DNA of 64,000 nucleotides from NCBI RefSeq assembly GCF_007833165.1, contig NZ_VOBQ01000012.1, positions 1-64,000 on the forward strand. The letters run 5' to 3'. Positions 33,689-41,846 of the stretch are shown piece after piece. Below the pieces are notes generated by a model. The model had not been told where the DNA came from. It did no database searches and saw only the letters and a program-made list of their open reading frames with translations. Source of the DNA: Caenimonas sedimenti. GTDB taxonomy: Bacteria; Pseudomonadota; Gammaproteobacteria; Burkholderiales; Burkholderiaceae_C. The first letter of the stretch is position 1. Each line of letters opens with the position of its first letter. Both the position numbers and the translations under genes were made by a program.

Positions 33689-34275
33689 TGCAAAGCCTCT
33701 TTCACGAAATCGAGTCGGTCCTGGCCCCAATACATGCGGCCATCGATGAAGAAGGTGGGCGCGCCGAAGACGCCGCGCGCGACGGCCTCCGCGGTGTCCG
33801 CCTTCAGCTTGTCCTTCACTTCCTGCTCCGCCGTCAGCGCCAGCAGTTCCTGCGGGTTGAATCCCGCGGCCTGCAGCACGCCGCCCACGGTGGCGGGGTC
33901 GCCCATGTTCTTGCCGTCGACCCAGATCGCCTTGTAGACCGCGTCGCCGTAAGGCAGCAGCTTCGCCGGGTCGCGCAACTGCAGGCCGGTGGCGCCGCGC
34001 ATCAGCATCAACGTGTTGATGGGGAAGTGCGGGTTGTGCGCGAACTGCACGCCGTAGCGCGTGGCGAAGCGCTGCAGGTCGTCCAGCATGTACTTGCCCT
34101 TGGCCGGCACTTCCATCGGCGACTTGTTGCCGGTGGACTGGAAGACACCGCCGAGGAGGAAGGGCTTGTAGTTGACCGTGGCCCCGGTTTCCGCGGCGAT
34201 GCGTGGCATCTGGGTCCAGGCGAGATAGGCAGCGGGGCTGCCGAAATCGAAATAAAAGTCGACCGGCTTTGCCAT
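33685..34275 (-). CDS. 2-hydroxychromene-2-carboxylate isomerase-like DsbA-fold protein
   Basis: A 196-residue thioredoxin-fold protein of the kappa-GST/HCCA isomerase family. 'VDFYFDFGSPAAYLAW' opens the fold with the active-site Ser; 'NTLMLMRGATGLQL' and 'GVFGAPTFFIDGRMYWGQDR' mark the cis-Pro end. HCCA isomerase acts in naphthalene breakdown with glutathione, but relatives in beta-oxidation loci are common and unassigned. ATG at 34275 overlaps the upstream SDR stop by one base (TGATG). Confidence 0.85.
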   Translation of the reverse strand: MAKPVDFYFDFGSPAAYLAWTQMPRIAAETGATVNYKPFLLGGVFQSTGNKSPMEVPAKGKYMLDDLQRFATRYGVQFAHNPHFPINTLMLMRGATGLQLRDPAKLLPYGDAVYKAIWVDGKNMGDPATVGGVLQAAGFNPQELLALTAEQEVKDKLKADTAEAVARGVFGAPTFFIDGRMYWGQDRLDFVKEALQ

Positions 34276-35012
34276 CAGAACTTCTCCATATAGGGCCGCA
34301 AATCCAGCTCGTGTGTCCACGCATCGCGCGGTTGCGAATGCAGCATCCAGTAGTTCTCGGCGATGTGGTCCGGGTTGAGGATGCCGTCCTGCGACTTCAA
34401 CGCATAGCGCTCCGGAAAGTTCTCGCGGATGAACTCGGTGTCGATCGCACCATCGATGATGGTATGCGCCACGTGGATGCCCCGCGGACCCAGCTCGCGC
34501 GCCATGCTTTGCGCCAGCGCCCGCAGCGCGTGCTTGGCGCCTGCGAAAGCGGCGAAATTGGCGGCGCCGCGCAGCGAAGCCGTGGCGCCCGTGAAGATGA
34601 TGGTGCCCTTGCCGCGCGTCACCATGCGCTTCGCGGCTTCGCGGCCATTCAGGAAGCCGCCCAGGCAGGCCATCTCCCAGATCTTGAAGTATTTGCGCGC
34701 GGTCTCGTCGAGGATGCTCGAAGGTACGTTGGCGCCGATATTGAACACCATCACCTCGACCGGGCCGATGTCCTTCTCGACCTGTTCGAAGAAGGCGACA
34801 ACCTCCTCCTCCTTGCGCGCGTCGGTGGGGAAGCCATGGGCCGTGCCGCCGGCCGCGCGGATCTCTTCCAGCAGCGGCTGCAGCTTGTCGAGGCTGCGGC
34901 GCGTGGCACAGACGGTGTAGCCGCCGCGCGCGAAGCGCTTGGCGATGGCCCCACCAGTCGCGTCGCCCGCACCCACCACCACGGCGACAGGCGCCCTGGC
35001 ATCGTTGCTCAT
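34275..35012 (-). CDS. SDR-family protein with Phe in place of the catalytic Tyr
   Basis: A 245-residue Rossmann protein. NAD(P) loop 'VVGAGDATGGAIAKRFARGG' near 11-30. The Y-x-x-x-K position reads 'FAGAKHAL', so the catalytic Tyr is Phe while Lys is kept; classical reductase chemistry is therefore doubtful. This 'GxGDATGGAIA' subgroup is common in betaproteobacterial acyl-CoA loci and unassigned. ATG at 35012 lies four bases after the thioesterase stop; coupled to the DsbA-fold gene. Confidence 0.82.
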   Translation of the reverse strand: MSNDARAPVAVVVGAGDATGGAIAKRFARGGYTVCATRRSLDKLQPLLEEIRAAGGTAHGFPTDARKEEEVVAFFEQVEKDIGPVEVMVFNIGANVPSSILDETARKYFKIWEMACLGGFLNGREAAKRMVTRGKGTIIFTGATASLRGAANFAAFAGAKHALRALAQSMARELGPRGIHVAHTIIDGAIDTEFIRENFPERYALKSQDGILNPDHIAENYWMLHSQPRDAWTHELDLRPYMEKF

Positions 35013-35016
35013 CGCG

Positions 35017-35829
35017 CTACTCCTTGTAGTAGACGACTTGTGTCGTCGTCGCCAGCAGCTCGCCGGCCTCGTTCCAGAGCTGGCCGGTGTGGTCGAAGTA
35101 GCCGTTGCGGAAACCCTGGCCTTTGGCCTGGAGCAGCAGGAAGCTGGTGCCCGTCTGCGCCAGCACCGCGCTGTCGGCATGGAAGTACACCGTCATCGTG
35201 ACGGTGCCGATCGGCGTCTGGGTGGCCCGGCGCAGCCAGATGCGCGGAAAGAAGTTGTCGGCCAATGCGGCGAGCGAAGCGAAGTCCAGCGGCCGCAGCG
35301 GTTCGTCGCGCACCCAGAGGCGGGTCACGCTCTCATCGGCGCCCTGGCCTTCCCACTTGCGCGGCACCATGCCTTCGAGAAAGCGCATGTCGTAGCGGTG
35401 CAGCCATTCGACGCCTTTGCGCGGTGTGCGCGGAACGTCGAGCGGCCGCGGGACCTCGGGCATGACGGCTTCGTGGCCGCTCCAGGTTTCGCGGCGCACG
35501 GCCGTGAGCGCGGTGCCCGTGGCCACAACCTCGCCGTTCTGCAGCAGCTCGATGATCCAGTGCTGGGTCGACCGGTTGGTGCGGGCCGGCCGCGCCTTGG
35601 CGGTGAAGGGGCCGTCCGCCAGAGCCGCGGCGAAATTCACGGTGAAGGCCACCGGCTCACCCAGGCGCTGCGGGTGCAGCAGCACGGCGTTGAGCGTCTG
35701 TGCCGCCGTGATCCCGCCATAGGGGCCGATGAAGTTGGCGTAGCCCGGATGCGTGTGTCCCAGGAATTCCCCATCGCCCTGCGGCACAAGGGCGATGGCC
35801 TGGTCGAAGGGATGCGACGCTTCGCTCAT
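35017..35829 (-). CDS. acyl-CoA thioesterase, TesB-like double hotdog
   Basis: A 270-residue protein with two hotdog halves, 'YANFIGPYGGITAAQTLNAV' in the first and 'FHADSAVLAQTGTSFLLLQA' in the second. 'RKWEGQGADESVTRLWVRD' and 'ALADNFFPRIWLR' are typical of the TesB/4HBT_3 family, which hydrolyses acyl-CoA. ATG overlaps the upstream hydrolase stop (ATGA). It is part of the beta-oxidation run, where it could release free acid or recycle CoA. Confidence 0.86.
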   Translation of the reverse strand: MSEASHPFDQAIALVPQGDGEFLGHTHPGYANFIGPYGGITAAQTLNAVLLHPQRLGEPVAFTVNFAAALADGPFTAKARPARTNRSTQHWIIELLQNGEVVATGTALTAVRRETWSGHEAVMPEVPRPLDVPRTPRKGVEWLHRYDMRFLEGMVPRKWEGQGADESVTRLWVRDEPLRPLDFASLAALADNFFPRIWLRRATQTPIGTVTMTVYFHADSAVLAQTGTSFLLLQAKGQGFRNGYFDHTGQLWNEAGELLATTTQVVYYKE

Positions 35830-36689
35830 GCGGCCGCAGGTGTCGCGAAGCCGCTCAACCAGCCGGCCATGCGGGGCCAGAGCTTGGTTTCCTGGTTGCT
35901 GCGGAACGGGCCGAAGTGGCCGATGCGGCGCATTTCGAGCTCCTGTGGCGCGATGCGTTGCACGCTGCGCGGCGCGTTCTCGTACAGGTCGATCAGCGTG
36001 TGCGTGCCGCGCAGCGTCATCAGCTCGTCGTCGGTGATGGACAGCGCGAGCACCGGGAACCTGGCGCGCGCGTAGGCCTGGCGCGCCGGCTCGCCTTCGG
36101 CGCCGACGCTGTACTTCGGGTCCAGGCACCACTTGCGCCATTGCATGATCACGCCCGCCGGCAGGTCGCCTACCTTGCGCAGCTTCTTGCCGGGGAAGTA
36201 GCCGCACAGCTTGGTCGCGAGCGGCACCAGGAAGAACCAGAAGTACGGAACGATGCGCTTCAATTGCGGCGCGTTGTCGCGCCAGTAGCCGCTGCCCGCC
36301 GCGATGCTGAGCAGTCCGCTGACCTTTTCCTGGTTGGCGAGGAAGCCGGGGAGCTGCGCGCCCAGGCTGTGGCCCAGCAGGTAGAGAGGCTTGTGCGGCG
36401 AGGCCGCGTGCGCGTGGTCGATGGCGGCTTCGTAGTCGCGCGTCCAGTCGAACAGGTCGGCCTTGAAGCCGCGCAGGTTCCGCGGTGCGGATTCGCCGGA
36501 GCCGCGGTAGTCGAAGGTGGTCACGCGCCAGCCCTGCTGCGACAGCCATTCCGCGAACGGCGCGTAGTAGTCCTGCCGCACGCCCATGGCGCCGCCGATG
36601 ACGACGTTGCCCTGGCTGTCGCCGGCCGGTTCGTAGACGCGCGCCGCGAGAGGGGCGCCGTCGGCCGCGTTCAGTGTCACAGCTTTCAT
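35826..36689 (-). CDS. alpha/beta hydrolase
   Basis: A 287-residue alpha/beta hydrolase. 'LLGHSLGAQLPGF' near 102-114 is the nucleophile elbow (Ser), 'FDYRGSGES' the strand before it, 'ALSITDDELMT' the acid region and 'IGHFGPFRS' the catalytic His. No lid signature. Likely an esterase or lipase-like enzyme feeding the pathway. ATG at 36689 has AGAGGAGA upstream; the frame is open into a repeat to 36869 but without a ribosome site. Confidence 0.86.
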   Translation of the reverse strand: MKAVTLNAADGAPLAARVYEPAGDSQGNVVIGGAMGVRQDYYAPFAEWLSQQGWRVTTFDYRGSGESAPRNLRGFKADLFDWTRDYEAAIDHAHAASPHKPLYLLGHSLGAQLPGFLANQEKVSGLLSIAAGSGYWRDNAPQLKRIVPYFWFFLVPLATKLCGYFPGKKLRKVGDLPAGVIMQWRKWCLDPKYSVGAEGEPARQAYARARFPVLALSITDDELMTLRGTHTLIDLYENAPRSVQRIAPQELEMRRIGHFGPFRSNQETKLWPRMAGWLSGFATPAAA

Positions 36690-36715
36690 GCTCGTTCTCC
36701 TCTTTCTTGGTCTTG

Positions 36716-36805
36716 CTCCCTCCCCCTCTGGGGGAGGGTTGGGGTGGGGGCACGCGAGGCACCGCGCCGCCCCCAACCCGGCCTTCCCCCAAAGGGGGAA
36801 GGAGG
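36716..36805. repeat. short inverted-pair repeat, family A (gene-less form)
   Basis: The left arm CTCCCTCCCCCTCTGGGGG continues into AGGGTTGGGGTGGGGGC; the right arm is its inverted relative, GCCCCCAACCCGGCC then TTCCCCCAAAGGGGGAAGG. About 20 bases separate the tails. The 90-base layout is the same as the pair bounding the DUF559 gene at 38046-38478, but without a gene between. Confidence 0.85.
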
Positions 36806-36820
36806 AATGGAATTCAACGC

Positions 36821-38026
36821 TCACATCCGCTCGAAAATCCCCGCGGCCCCCTGCCCCATGCCCACGCACATCGTCACCATGCCGTACTTCAGATTCTTGC
36901 GCTTCAGCGCGTGAATGACTGTCGCGGAACGGATAGCCCCGGTGGCGCCCAGGGGATGGCCCAGCGCGATCGCGCCGCCCATCGGGTTGACCTTGCTGGT
37001 ATCGAGCCCGAGCGTGTTGATCACGGCCAGCGACTGCGCAGCGAAAGCCTCATTCAGCTCGAACCAGTCGATGTCGTCCTGCTTCAGGCCTGCATTGCGC
37101 AACGCGACCGGAATGGCCTCGATCGGGCCGATGCCCATGATGTGCGGCGGCACGCCGCGGCTGGCGTAGCTGACAAAGCGCGCCAGCGGCGTGAGGTTGT
37201 AGCGCTTGAGCGCGGCTTCGCTCACGATGATGAGCGCGCCCGCGCCGTCCGAAGTCTGCGAGCTGTTGCCCGCCGTCACGCTGCCACGGGCCGCGAACAC
37301 GGTGCGCAGCTTGGCCAGGCCTTCGACGGTGGTGTCGGGCCGGGCGCCTTCGTCGATGTTGACCTTGCGCGTCTTCACCGACACCTCGGCGGACTCCAGG
37401 TCCACCGAACGCTCCGCCACTTCGACCTCGGTCATTTCGTCGGCGAACTCGCCGGCCTTCATCGCGGCGATGGCCTTCATGTGCGAGCGGTAGGCGAATT
37501 CGTCCTGCGCCTCGCGGCTCACCTTCCACTGCTGCGCCACCTTCTCCGCGGTCAGGCCCATGCCGTAGGCGATGCCGTAGCTTTCGATGTCGTCGGGGTT
37601 GCTGAACACGGTGGGCGAGAGCGACGGCGAGTTGCCCATCATCGGCACCATGCTCATGCTTTCCGTGCCGCCCGCGATCATCACGTCGGCTTCGCCCACG
37701 CGGATGCGGTCGGCGGCCATCTGCACCGCGGAAAGACCGGAGGCGCAGAAGCGGTTGACGGTGATGCCGCCGACCGACTTGGGCAGGCCGGCCAACACGG
37801 CACCGATGCGCGCCACGTTGAGGCCTTGCGAAGCTTCGGGGATGGCGCAGCCGGCGATGACGTCTTCGACGGCGGCCGGGTCGAGGCCAGGCACTTGCGC
37901 CATGGCCGACCGCAGCGCCGTCGCGAGCAGGTCGTCGGGGCGCGTGTTGCGGAAGTAGCCCTTGTGCGAGCGCCCGATGGGCGTGCGGGTGGCGGCGACG
38001 ATGTAGGCGTCCTGGATTTGCTTCAT
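36821..38026 (-). CDS. acetyl-CoA C-acyltransferase (thiolase, FadA-like)
   Basis: A 401-residue thiolase that cleaves 3-ketoacyl-CoA. Cys94 ('NRFCASGLSAVQMA') is the nucleophile; 'GHPLGATGA' gives the catalytic His and 'TMCVGMGQGAAG' the second Cys. Length and motifs are those of the degradative thiolase I family. It is the partner of the FadB-like protein at 38493, but a DUF559 gene now lies between the two. ATG at 38026 overlaps the DUF559 stop as ATGA. Confidence 0.92.
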   Translation of the reverse strand: MKQIQDAYIVAATRTPIGRSHKGYFRNTRPDDLLATALRSAMAQVPGLDPAAVEDVIAGCAIPEASQGLNVARIGAVLAGLPKSVGGITVNRFCASGLSAVQMAADRIRVGEADVMIAGGTESMSMVPMMGNSPSLSPTVFSNPDDIESYGIAYGMGLTAEKVAQQWKVSREAQDEFAYRSHMKAIAAMKAGEFADEMTEVEVAERSVDLESAEVSVKTRKVNIDEGARPDTTVEGLAKLRTVFAARGSVTAGNSSQTSDGAGALIIVSEAALKRYNLTPLARFVSYASRGVPPHIMGIGPIEAIPVALRNAGLKQDDIDWFELNEAFAAQSLAVINTLGLDTSKVNPMGGAIALGHPLGATGAIRSATVIHALKRKNLKYGMVTMCVGMGQGAAGIFERM

Positions 38027-38436
38027 GTAAGGCTCCTGGGTTTTGCTCCTTCCCCCTCCGGGGGAAGGTTGGGATGGGGGCGCTCGCCCGCCGATCCAAG
38101 TTGTTCAAGAATCACTGTCACCACGCCCTCGATATTCACCAGCGGCGCATCCGTGGCAAAGCGCAGGACGTGGAAGCCGTGACCGCGGAAGAATGCATCT
38201 CGCTTTGAGTCGTACTGTTGCTTCTCGGCATGCTGCGAACCATCAAGTTCGACGATCAATTTCGGGGCCAGGCAAGCGAAGTCAGCGATGTAGTTGCCGA
38301 GCGGGTGTTGTCTGCGGAACTTGACACCCAGTTGCTCACCACGCAGTTTCGACCACAGCCGCCTCTCCGATTCGGTCATGGCGCCGCGCAAAGCGCGAGC
38401 GTTGCCGTGTGTGGTGGAAAAGGCCTGGCTTCGCAT
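38023..38436 (-). CDS. DUF559 (Vsr/PD-(D/E)XK-like) endonuclease carried by a repeat-bounded element
   Basis: A 137-residue protein. The DUF559 core spans about 20-110: 'MTESERRLWSKLRGEQLG' then 'FRRQHPLGNYIADFACLAPK', 'LIVELDGSQH' with the acidic catalytic residues, and 'FRGHGFHVLRF'. It resembles very-short-patch repair and restriction-like nucleases. The ATG is one base from the inner end of the right 41-bp repeat, so any ribosome site lies within the repeat. The C-terminal 'PHPNLPPEGEG' is encoded by the left repeat, and the last residues plus stop lie outside it, overlapping the thiolase start. Suggested role: nuclease of a mobile palindromic element. Confidence 0.82.
   Translation of the reverse strand: MRSQAFSTTHGNARALRGAMTESERRLWSKLRGEQLGVKFRRQHPLGNYIADFACLAPKLIVELDGSQHAEKQQYDSKRDAFFRGHGFHVLRFATDAPLVNIEGVVTVILEQLGSAGERPHPNLPPEGEGAKPRSLT
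38046..38086. repeat. left 41-bp inverted repeat of the DUF559 element, family A
   Basis: Stem CTCCTTCCCCC-TCC-GGGGGAAGG followed by TTGGGATGGGGGCGCTCG. It matches the complement of 38438-38478 at 40 of 41 bases. It encodes part of the nuclease C-terminus. Confidence 0.9.
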
Positions 38437-38437
38437 T

Positions 38438-38478
38438 CGAGCGCCCCCATCCCGACCTTCCCCCGGAGGGGGAAGGAG
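38438..38478. repeat. right 41-bp inverted repeat of the DUF559 element, family A
   Basis: It reads CGAGCGCCCCCATCCCGACC then TTCCCCCGGAGGGGGAAGGAG; it is the inverted partner of 38046-38086 with a single mismatch. It lies one base from the DUF559 start codon and 14 bases from the fadB-like stop. Confidence 0.9.
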
Positions 38479-38492
38479 GAAGGCACGTCCAT

Positions 38493-40892
38493 CTAGTTCC
38501 GCAGCGGCTTCCCCGTATTCAGCATCCCCAGGATCCGCTCCTGCGTCTTCGGATGCTGCACCAGCGCGCAGAAGGCGTGCCGCTCCAGCGTCATCAGGTA
38601 CTCCTCGGTCACCATGGTGTTGGCTTCCACATCACCGCCCGTTACCACGCCGGCAATCAGCGACGCGATGTGGAAGTCATGCGAAGAAATGAACCCGCCA
38701 TCGCGCATGTTCACCAGCTGACCCTGGATCGTTGCCTTGCCGTTGCGCCCCGCCACCGGGAACAGGCGCTTGTGCGGCGGGCGATAGCCCACGTCGTACA
38801 TCGCTTTGGCCTGCTGCACGGCGACGTACAACAACTCGTCCTTGTTCGGCACGACGATGTCGTCGTCCAGCAGGAAGCCCAGCTTGCGCGACTCGAGGGC
38901 GCTGGTGCCCACCTTGGCCATGGCGGCGGCGGTGAAGCCCTCCGTCACGAACTTCAGCAGGTCCTTGTCGGTGCTGGTCGCCGCGTTCTCCGCGGCACGG
39001 CGCGCGATGTAGGTCAGGCCGCCGGCGCCGGGCACCAGGCCCACACCGACTTCGACCAGGCCGATGTAGCTTTCCATCGCCGCCACGCGCTTGGCCGAGT
39101 ACACCGCCAGCTCGCAGCCACCGCCCAGCGCCATGCCGCGGATGGCGGAAACGACCGGCACCGTGGCATAGCGCAAGCGCAGCATCGTCTGCTGCATGAA
39201 GCCTTCGGCGTCGTCGATGGCGCTGACGCCGACCACCATGAACGCCGGCAGCATCGCCTGCAGGTCCGCGCCGACGCTGAAAGGCTCGTCGCCCGACCAG
39301 ACCACCAGGCCCTGGTAGTCCTTCTCGGCCAGGTCCACCGCCTGCATCAGGCCTTCGCACACCTCGGGGCTGATGGCATGCATCTTGGTCTTGATGCTGG
39401 CGATGAGGATTTCATCATCGAGCGTCCAGAGGCGGATGGCGTCATCTTCGTGCAGCGTCTTGCCCGCGGTCTCGAATTTCGGGCCGGCTTCACCGCGCAA
39501 AAGTTCCGGGAAGATCTGGCGCTGGTACACCGGCAGCACACGCCGCGGCTCGAACTTGCCCGACGTCGGGTTCCACGAACCCTCAGCCGTGTGCACACCG
39601 CCCGCATCCGCCACCGGCCCCTTGGTCACCCAGGCTGGCAGCGGCGCCTTCGACAGAGTCTTGCCGGCCTCGATGTCTTCGTTGATCCACTGCGCCACCT
39701 GCAGCCAGCCGGCTTCCTGCCACAGCTCGAACGGGCCCTGCTGCATGCCGAAGCCCCAGCGCAGCGCCTGGTCGACGTCGCGCGCGGTCTCGGCGATGGA
39801 CGCCAGATGCACGGCGGCGTAGTGGAAGCCGTTGCGCAGGATCGCCCAGAGGAACTGCCCCTGCGGCCCCGAGCTTTCGCGCAGCAGCTTCAGGCGCTCG
39901 CCTGCCGGCTTCTTCAGCATGCGGCCATAGACCTCGTCGGCCTTCTCGCCGCCCGGCACGTATTCCTTGGACGCCGCGTCGAAGCGCAGCACGTCGCGCC
40001 CGACCTTCTTGTAGAAGCCGGCCTTGCTCTTCTGGCCCAGGTTGCCCATCTCCAGCAGTGTCTTCAGCACGTCGGGCGTGCCGAAGCTGGGGTAGAAAGG
40101 ATCGCTCTTCTCGTCCAGGTTGTCCTGCAGCGTCTTGATGACGTGCGCCATCGTGTCCAGGCCCACCACATCGGCCGTGCGGAAGGTGCCACTGGACGCA
40201 CGGCCCAGCTTCTTGCCCGTGAGGTCGTCGACCACATCGAACGAGAGCCCGAACTTCTCCACCTCGCGCATCGTGCCGAGCATGCCGGCGATGCCGACGC
40301 GGTTGGCGATGAAGTTCGGCGTGTCCTTGGCGCGCACCACGCCCTTGCCCAGGCCGCTGGTGACGAAGGTCTCCAGCTGGTCCAGCACGAGCGGCTGCGT
40401 CGTCGGCGTCGAGATCAGCTCCACCAGGTACATGTACCTCGGCGGGTTGAAGAAGTGGATGCCGCAGAAGCGCGGCTTGATCTCTTCGAGCAGCGCCTCG
40501 GACAACTTGGTGATCGACAGGCCCGAGGTGTTCGAGGCCACGATGGCGTGCGGCGCGATGAAAGGCGCGATCTTCTTGTAGAGGTCGAGCTTCCAGTCCA
40601 TGCGTTCGGCGATGGCCTCGATGATCAGGTCGCAGTCCTTCAACTGCTCCATGTGCTCTTCGTAGTTGGCCTGGACTATGAGGGAAGCGTCATCCACCAC
40701 GCCCAACGGCGACGGCTTCAGCTTCTTCAACCCTTCGATGGCTTTCGAAACGATCCCGTTCTTCGGCCCTTCCTTGGCGGGAAGGTCGAACAGCACCACC
40801 GGCACCTTCACGTTGACGAGGTGAGCGGCAATCTGCGCCCCCATCACGCCGGCGCCGAGCACGGCCACCTTCTTCACCAGGAAACGGCTCAT
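38493..40892 (-). CDS. 3-hydroxyacyl-CoA dehydrogenase/enoyl-CoA hydratase fusion (FadB/FadN-like)
   Basis: A 799-residue bifunctional beta-oxidation enzyme with the dehydrogenase first. The NAD loop 'VAVLGAGVMGAQIAAHLVN' is at about 9-27; 'NTSGLSITKLSEALLEE' and 'RFCGIHFFNPPRYMYLVELI' hold the catalytic His region. The hydratase domain is C-terminal, with 'EPFSVGADLQAML' and 'GMALGGGCELAVYSAKR' forming the oxyanion holes. This order is that of FadN-type rather than E. coli FadB. ATG at 40892 matches the family; a GTG at 40961 with GGAG six bases upstream could add 23 residues. Confidence 0.92.
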   Translation of the reverse strand: MSRFLVKKVAVLGAGVMGAQIAAHLVNVKVPVVLFDLPAKEGPKNGIVSKAIEGLKKLKPSPLGVVDDASLIVQANYEEHMEQLKDCDLIIEAIAERMDWKLDLYKKIAPFIAPHAIVASNTSGLSITKLSEALLEEIKPRFCGIHFFNPPRYMYLVELISTPTTQPLVLDQLETFVTSGLGKGVVRAKDTPNFIANRVGIAGMLGTMREVEKFGLSFDVVDDLTGKKLGRASSGTFRTADVVGLDTMAHVIKTLQDNLDEKSDPFYPSFGTPDVLKTLLEMGNLGQKSKAGFYKKVGRDVLRFDAASKEYVPGGEKADEVYGRMLKKPAGERLKLLRESSGPQGQFLWAILRNGFHYAAVHLASIAETARDVDQALRWGFGMQQGPFELWQEAGWLQVAQWINEDIEAGKTLSKAPLPAWVTKGPVADAGGVHTAEGSWNPTSGKFEPRRVLPVYQRQIFPELLRGEAGPKFETAGKTLHEDDAIRLWTLDDEILIASIKTKMHAISPEVCEGLMQAVDLAEKDYQGLVVWSGDEPFSVGADLQAMLPAFMVVGVSAIDDAEGFMQQTMLRLRYATVPVVSAIRGMALGGGCELAVYSAKRVAAMESYIGLVEVGVGLVPGAGGLTYIARRAAENAATSTDKDLLKFVTEGFTAAAMAKVGTSALESRKLGFLLDDDIVVPNKDELLYVAVQQAKAMYDVGYRPPHKRLFPVAGRNGKATIQGQLVNMRDGGFISSHDFHIASLIAGVVTGGDVEANTMVTEEYLMTLERHAFCALVQHPKTQERILGMLNTGKPLRN

Positions 40893-40973
40893 GGTCTTCG
40901 TCCCTTCGTCGTTGGCCGCGGCGGCAGGGCCGCCGGCGCGTTCGTCACGGTCTTTGTACACGCAAAACTCCAG

Positions 40974-41846
40974 TTAACTGCGCGCGGGCGTTGCCGCGTC
41001 TAAAAAGTCCAGCACGGCAGGCAGGTAGCGCTCGGGCTCGTCGCGCATGCCGTGGGTGTGTTCCGCCTTGTCGAGGATGAGGCGCCGCAACGGGGTGGTG
41101 GGCGCGACGGCCGCGGCCAGCTCATCGCCGAACGCCATCGGCGTCCAGGTGTCCTTGTGGCTGCTGATCAGAAGCAGCGGCACGCCCGGCCGCGCATGCG
41201 GCAGGTGCGCGACGGGGCGGATCTTGCGCTCGCCGGCCGGCGCCACGATGCGCGACAGCTCCAGCACCGCATGCGCGAACGGATAGGCCTTCCAGAACTG
41301 CGGCAGCGAAGGCGCGACGCCCTCGGCGATGACGCTGTCATACGGAAAGTCGGGCCGCGAGATCGCGCTCAGCGTGTTGTTGCCGCCGAACGAGGCGCAC
41401 AGCGCGTGCACCGGCAGCCCGGGGAAGCGGGCACGCGCCCACAGCCCCGCCGCCATGGCGTCCAGCGGGTAGTCGAAATTGGTCGACGGGCTTTCGCCGA
41501 AACCGTTGAAGTCGTAGGCGACGACGTGATACCCGGCATCCAGCAACGCCTGGGCATGGCCGTAGCGAAGCCAGAACCCCTTGGCCGCCAGGCCCATGGG
41601 ATGCGCGCACACCACCACGCCACGTGCCTGCGGCACCTGCTTGACGATGGCGACCAGGCGCGACTGGCTCTCGCTGGCGATCGACACACGTTCCCAGCCT
41701 TCCTCGGAAACGCCGGCGGGCCAGCGCCAGTCCTTCATGAAGCGGCCGAAGAACGGCTTCTTCAGCTGGTGGTGCCAGAACCAGCGCGGCGCGGCAGGGC
41801 CGCTGCCGTGGCCGATGTTCAGCTGGGCGCGAATGGCTTCGCCCAT
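40974..41846 (-). CDS. alpha/beta hydrolase
   Basis: A 290-residue alpha/beta hydrolase. 'VVCAHPMGLAAKG' holds the oxyanion segment, 'HALCASFGGNNTL' the nucleophile elbow (Ser in A-S-F-G), 'LLLISSHKDTWTP' the acid strand and 'KAEHTHGMRDEPERY' the catalytic His. The middle has a DLH-like lid. Substrate unknown; the place between fadE- and fadB-like genes suggests an acyl ester or thioester. ATG overlaps the DUF2147 stop (TAATG). Confidence 0.83.
   Translation of the reverse strand: MGEAIRAQLNIGHGSGPAAPRWFWHHQLKKPFFGRFMKDWRWPAGVSEEGWERVSIASESQSRLVAIVKQVPQARGVVVCAHPMGLAAKGFWLRYGHAQALLDAGYHVVAYDFNGFGESPSTNFDYPLDAMAAGLWARARFPGLPVHALCASFGGNNTLSAISRPDFPYDSVIAEGVAPSLPQFWKAYPFAHAVLELSRIVAPAGERKIRPVAHLPHARPGVPLLLISSHKDTWTPMAFGDELAAAVAPTTPLRRLILDKAEHTHGMRDEPERYLPAVLDFLDAATPARS

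Larger units (their letters stand above)
38046..38478. mobile_element. 433-bp candidate mobile element: DUF559 gene between 41-bp inverted repeats
   Basis: The inverted repeats at 38046-38086 and 38438-38478 differ by one base and enclose almost only the DUF559 gene. The element sits between fadB-like and fadA-like genes. No obvious target duplication is seen (flanks TTTTG and GAAGG). The gene-less pair at 36716-36805 has the same arm order and looks like a deleted derivative. Mobility is inferred, not shown. Confidence 0.65.

Noticed and set aside
36716-36805. Strong hairpins read as Rho-independent terminators
   Set aside because: No U tract follows the stems, the arms recur as inverted pairs elsewhere and even inside genes, so a repeat element explains them better.
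38023-38436. DUF559 gene as a chromosomal Vsr mismatch-repair gene
   Set aside because: It is too short and lacks Vsr zinc-binding residues, no cytosine methylase gene is adjacent, and it is bounded by matching repeats within an operon of unrelated genes.
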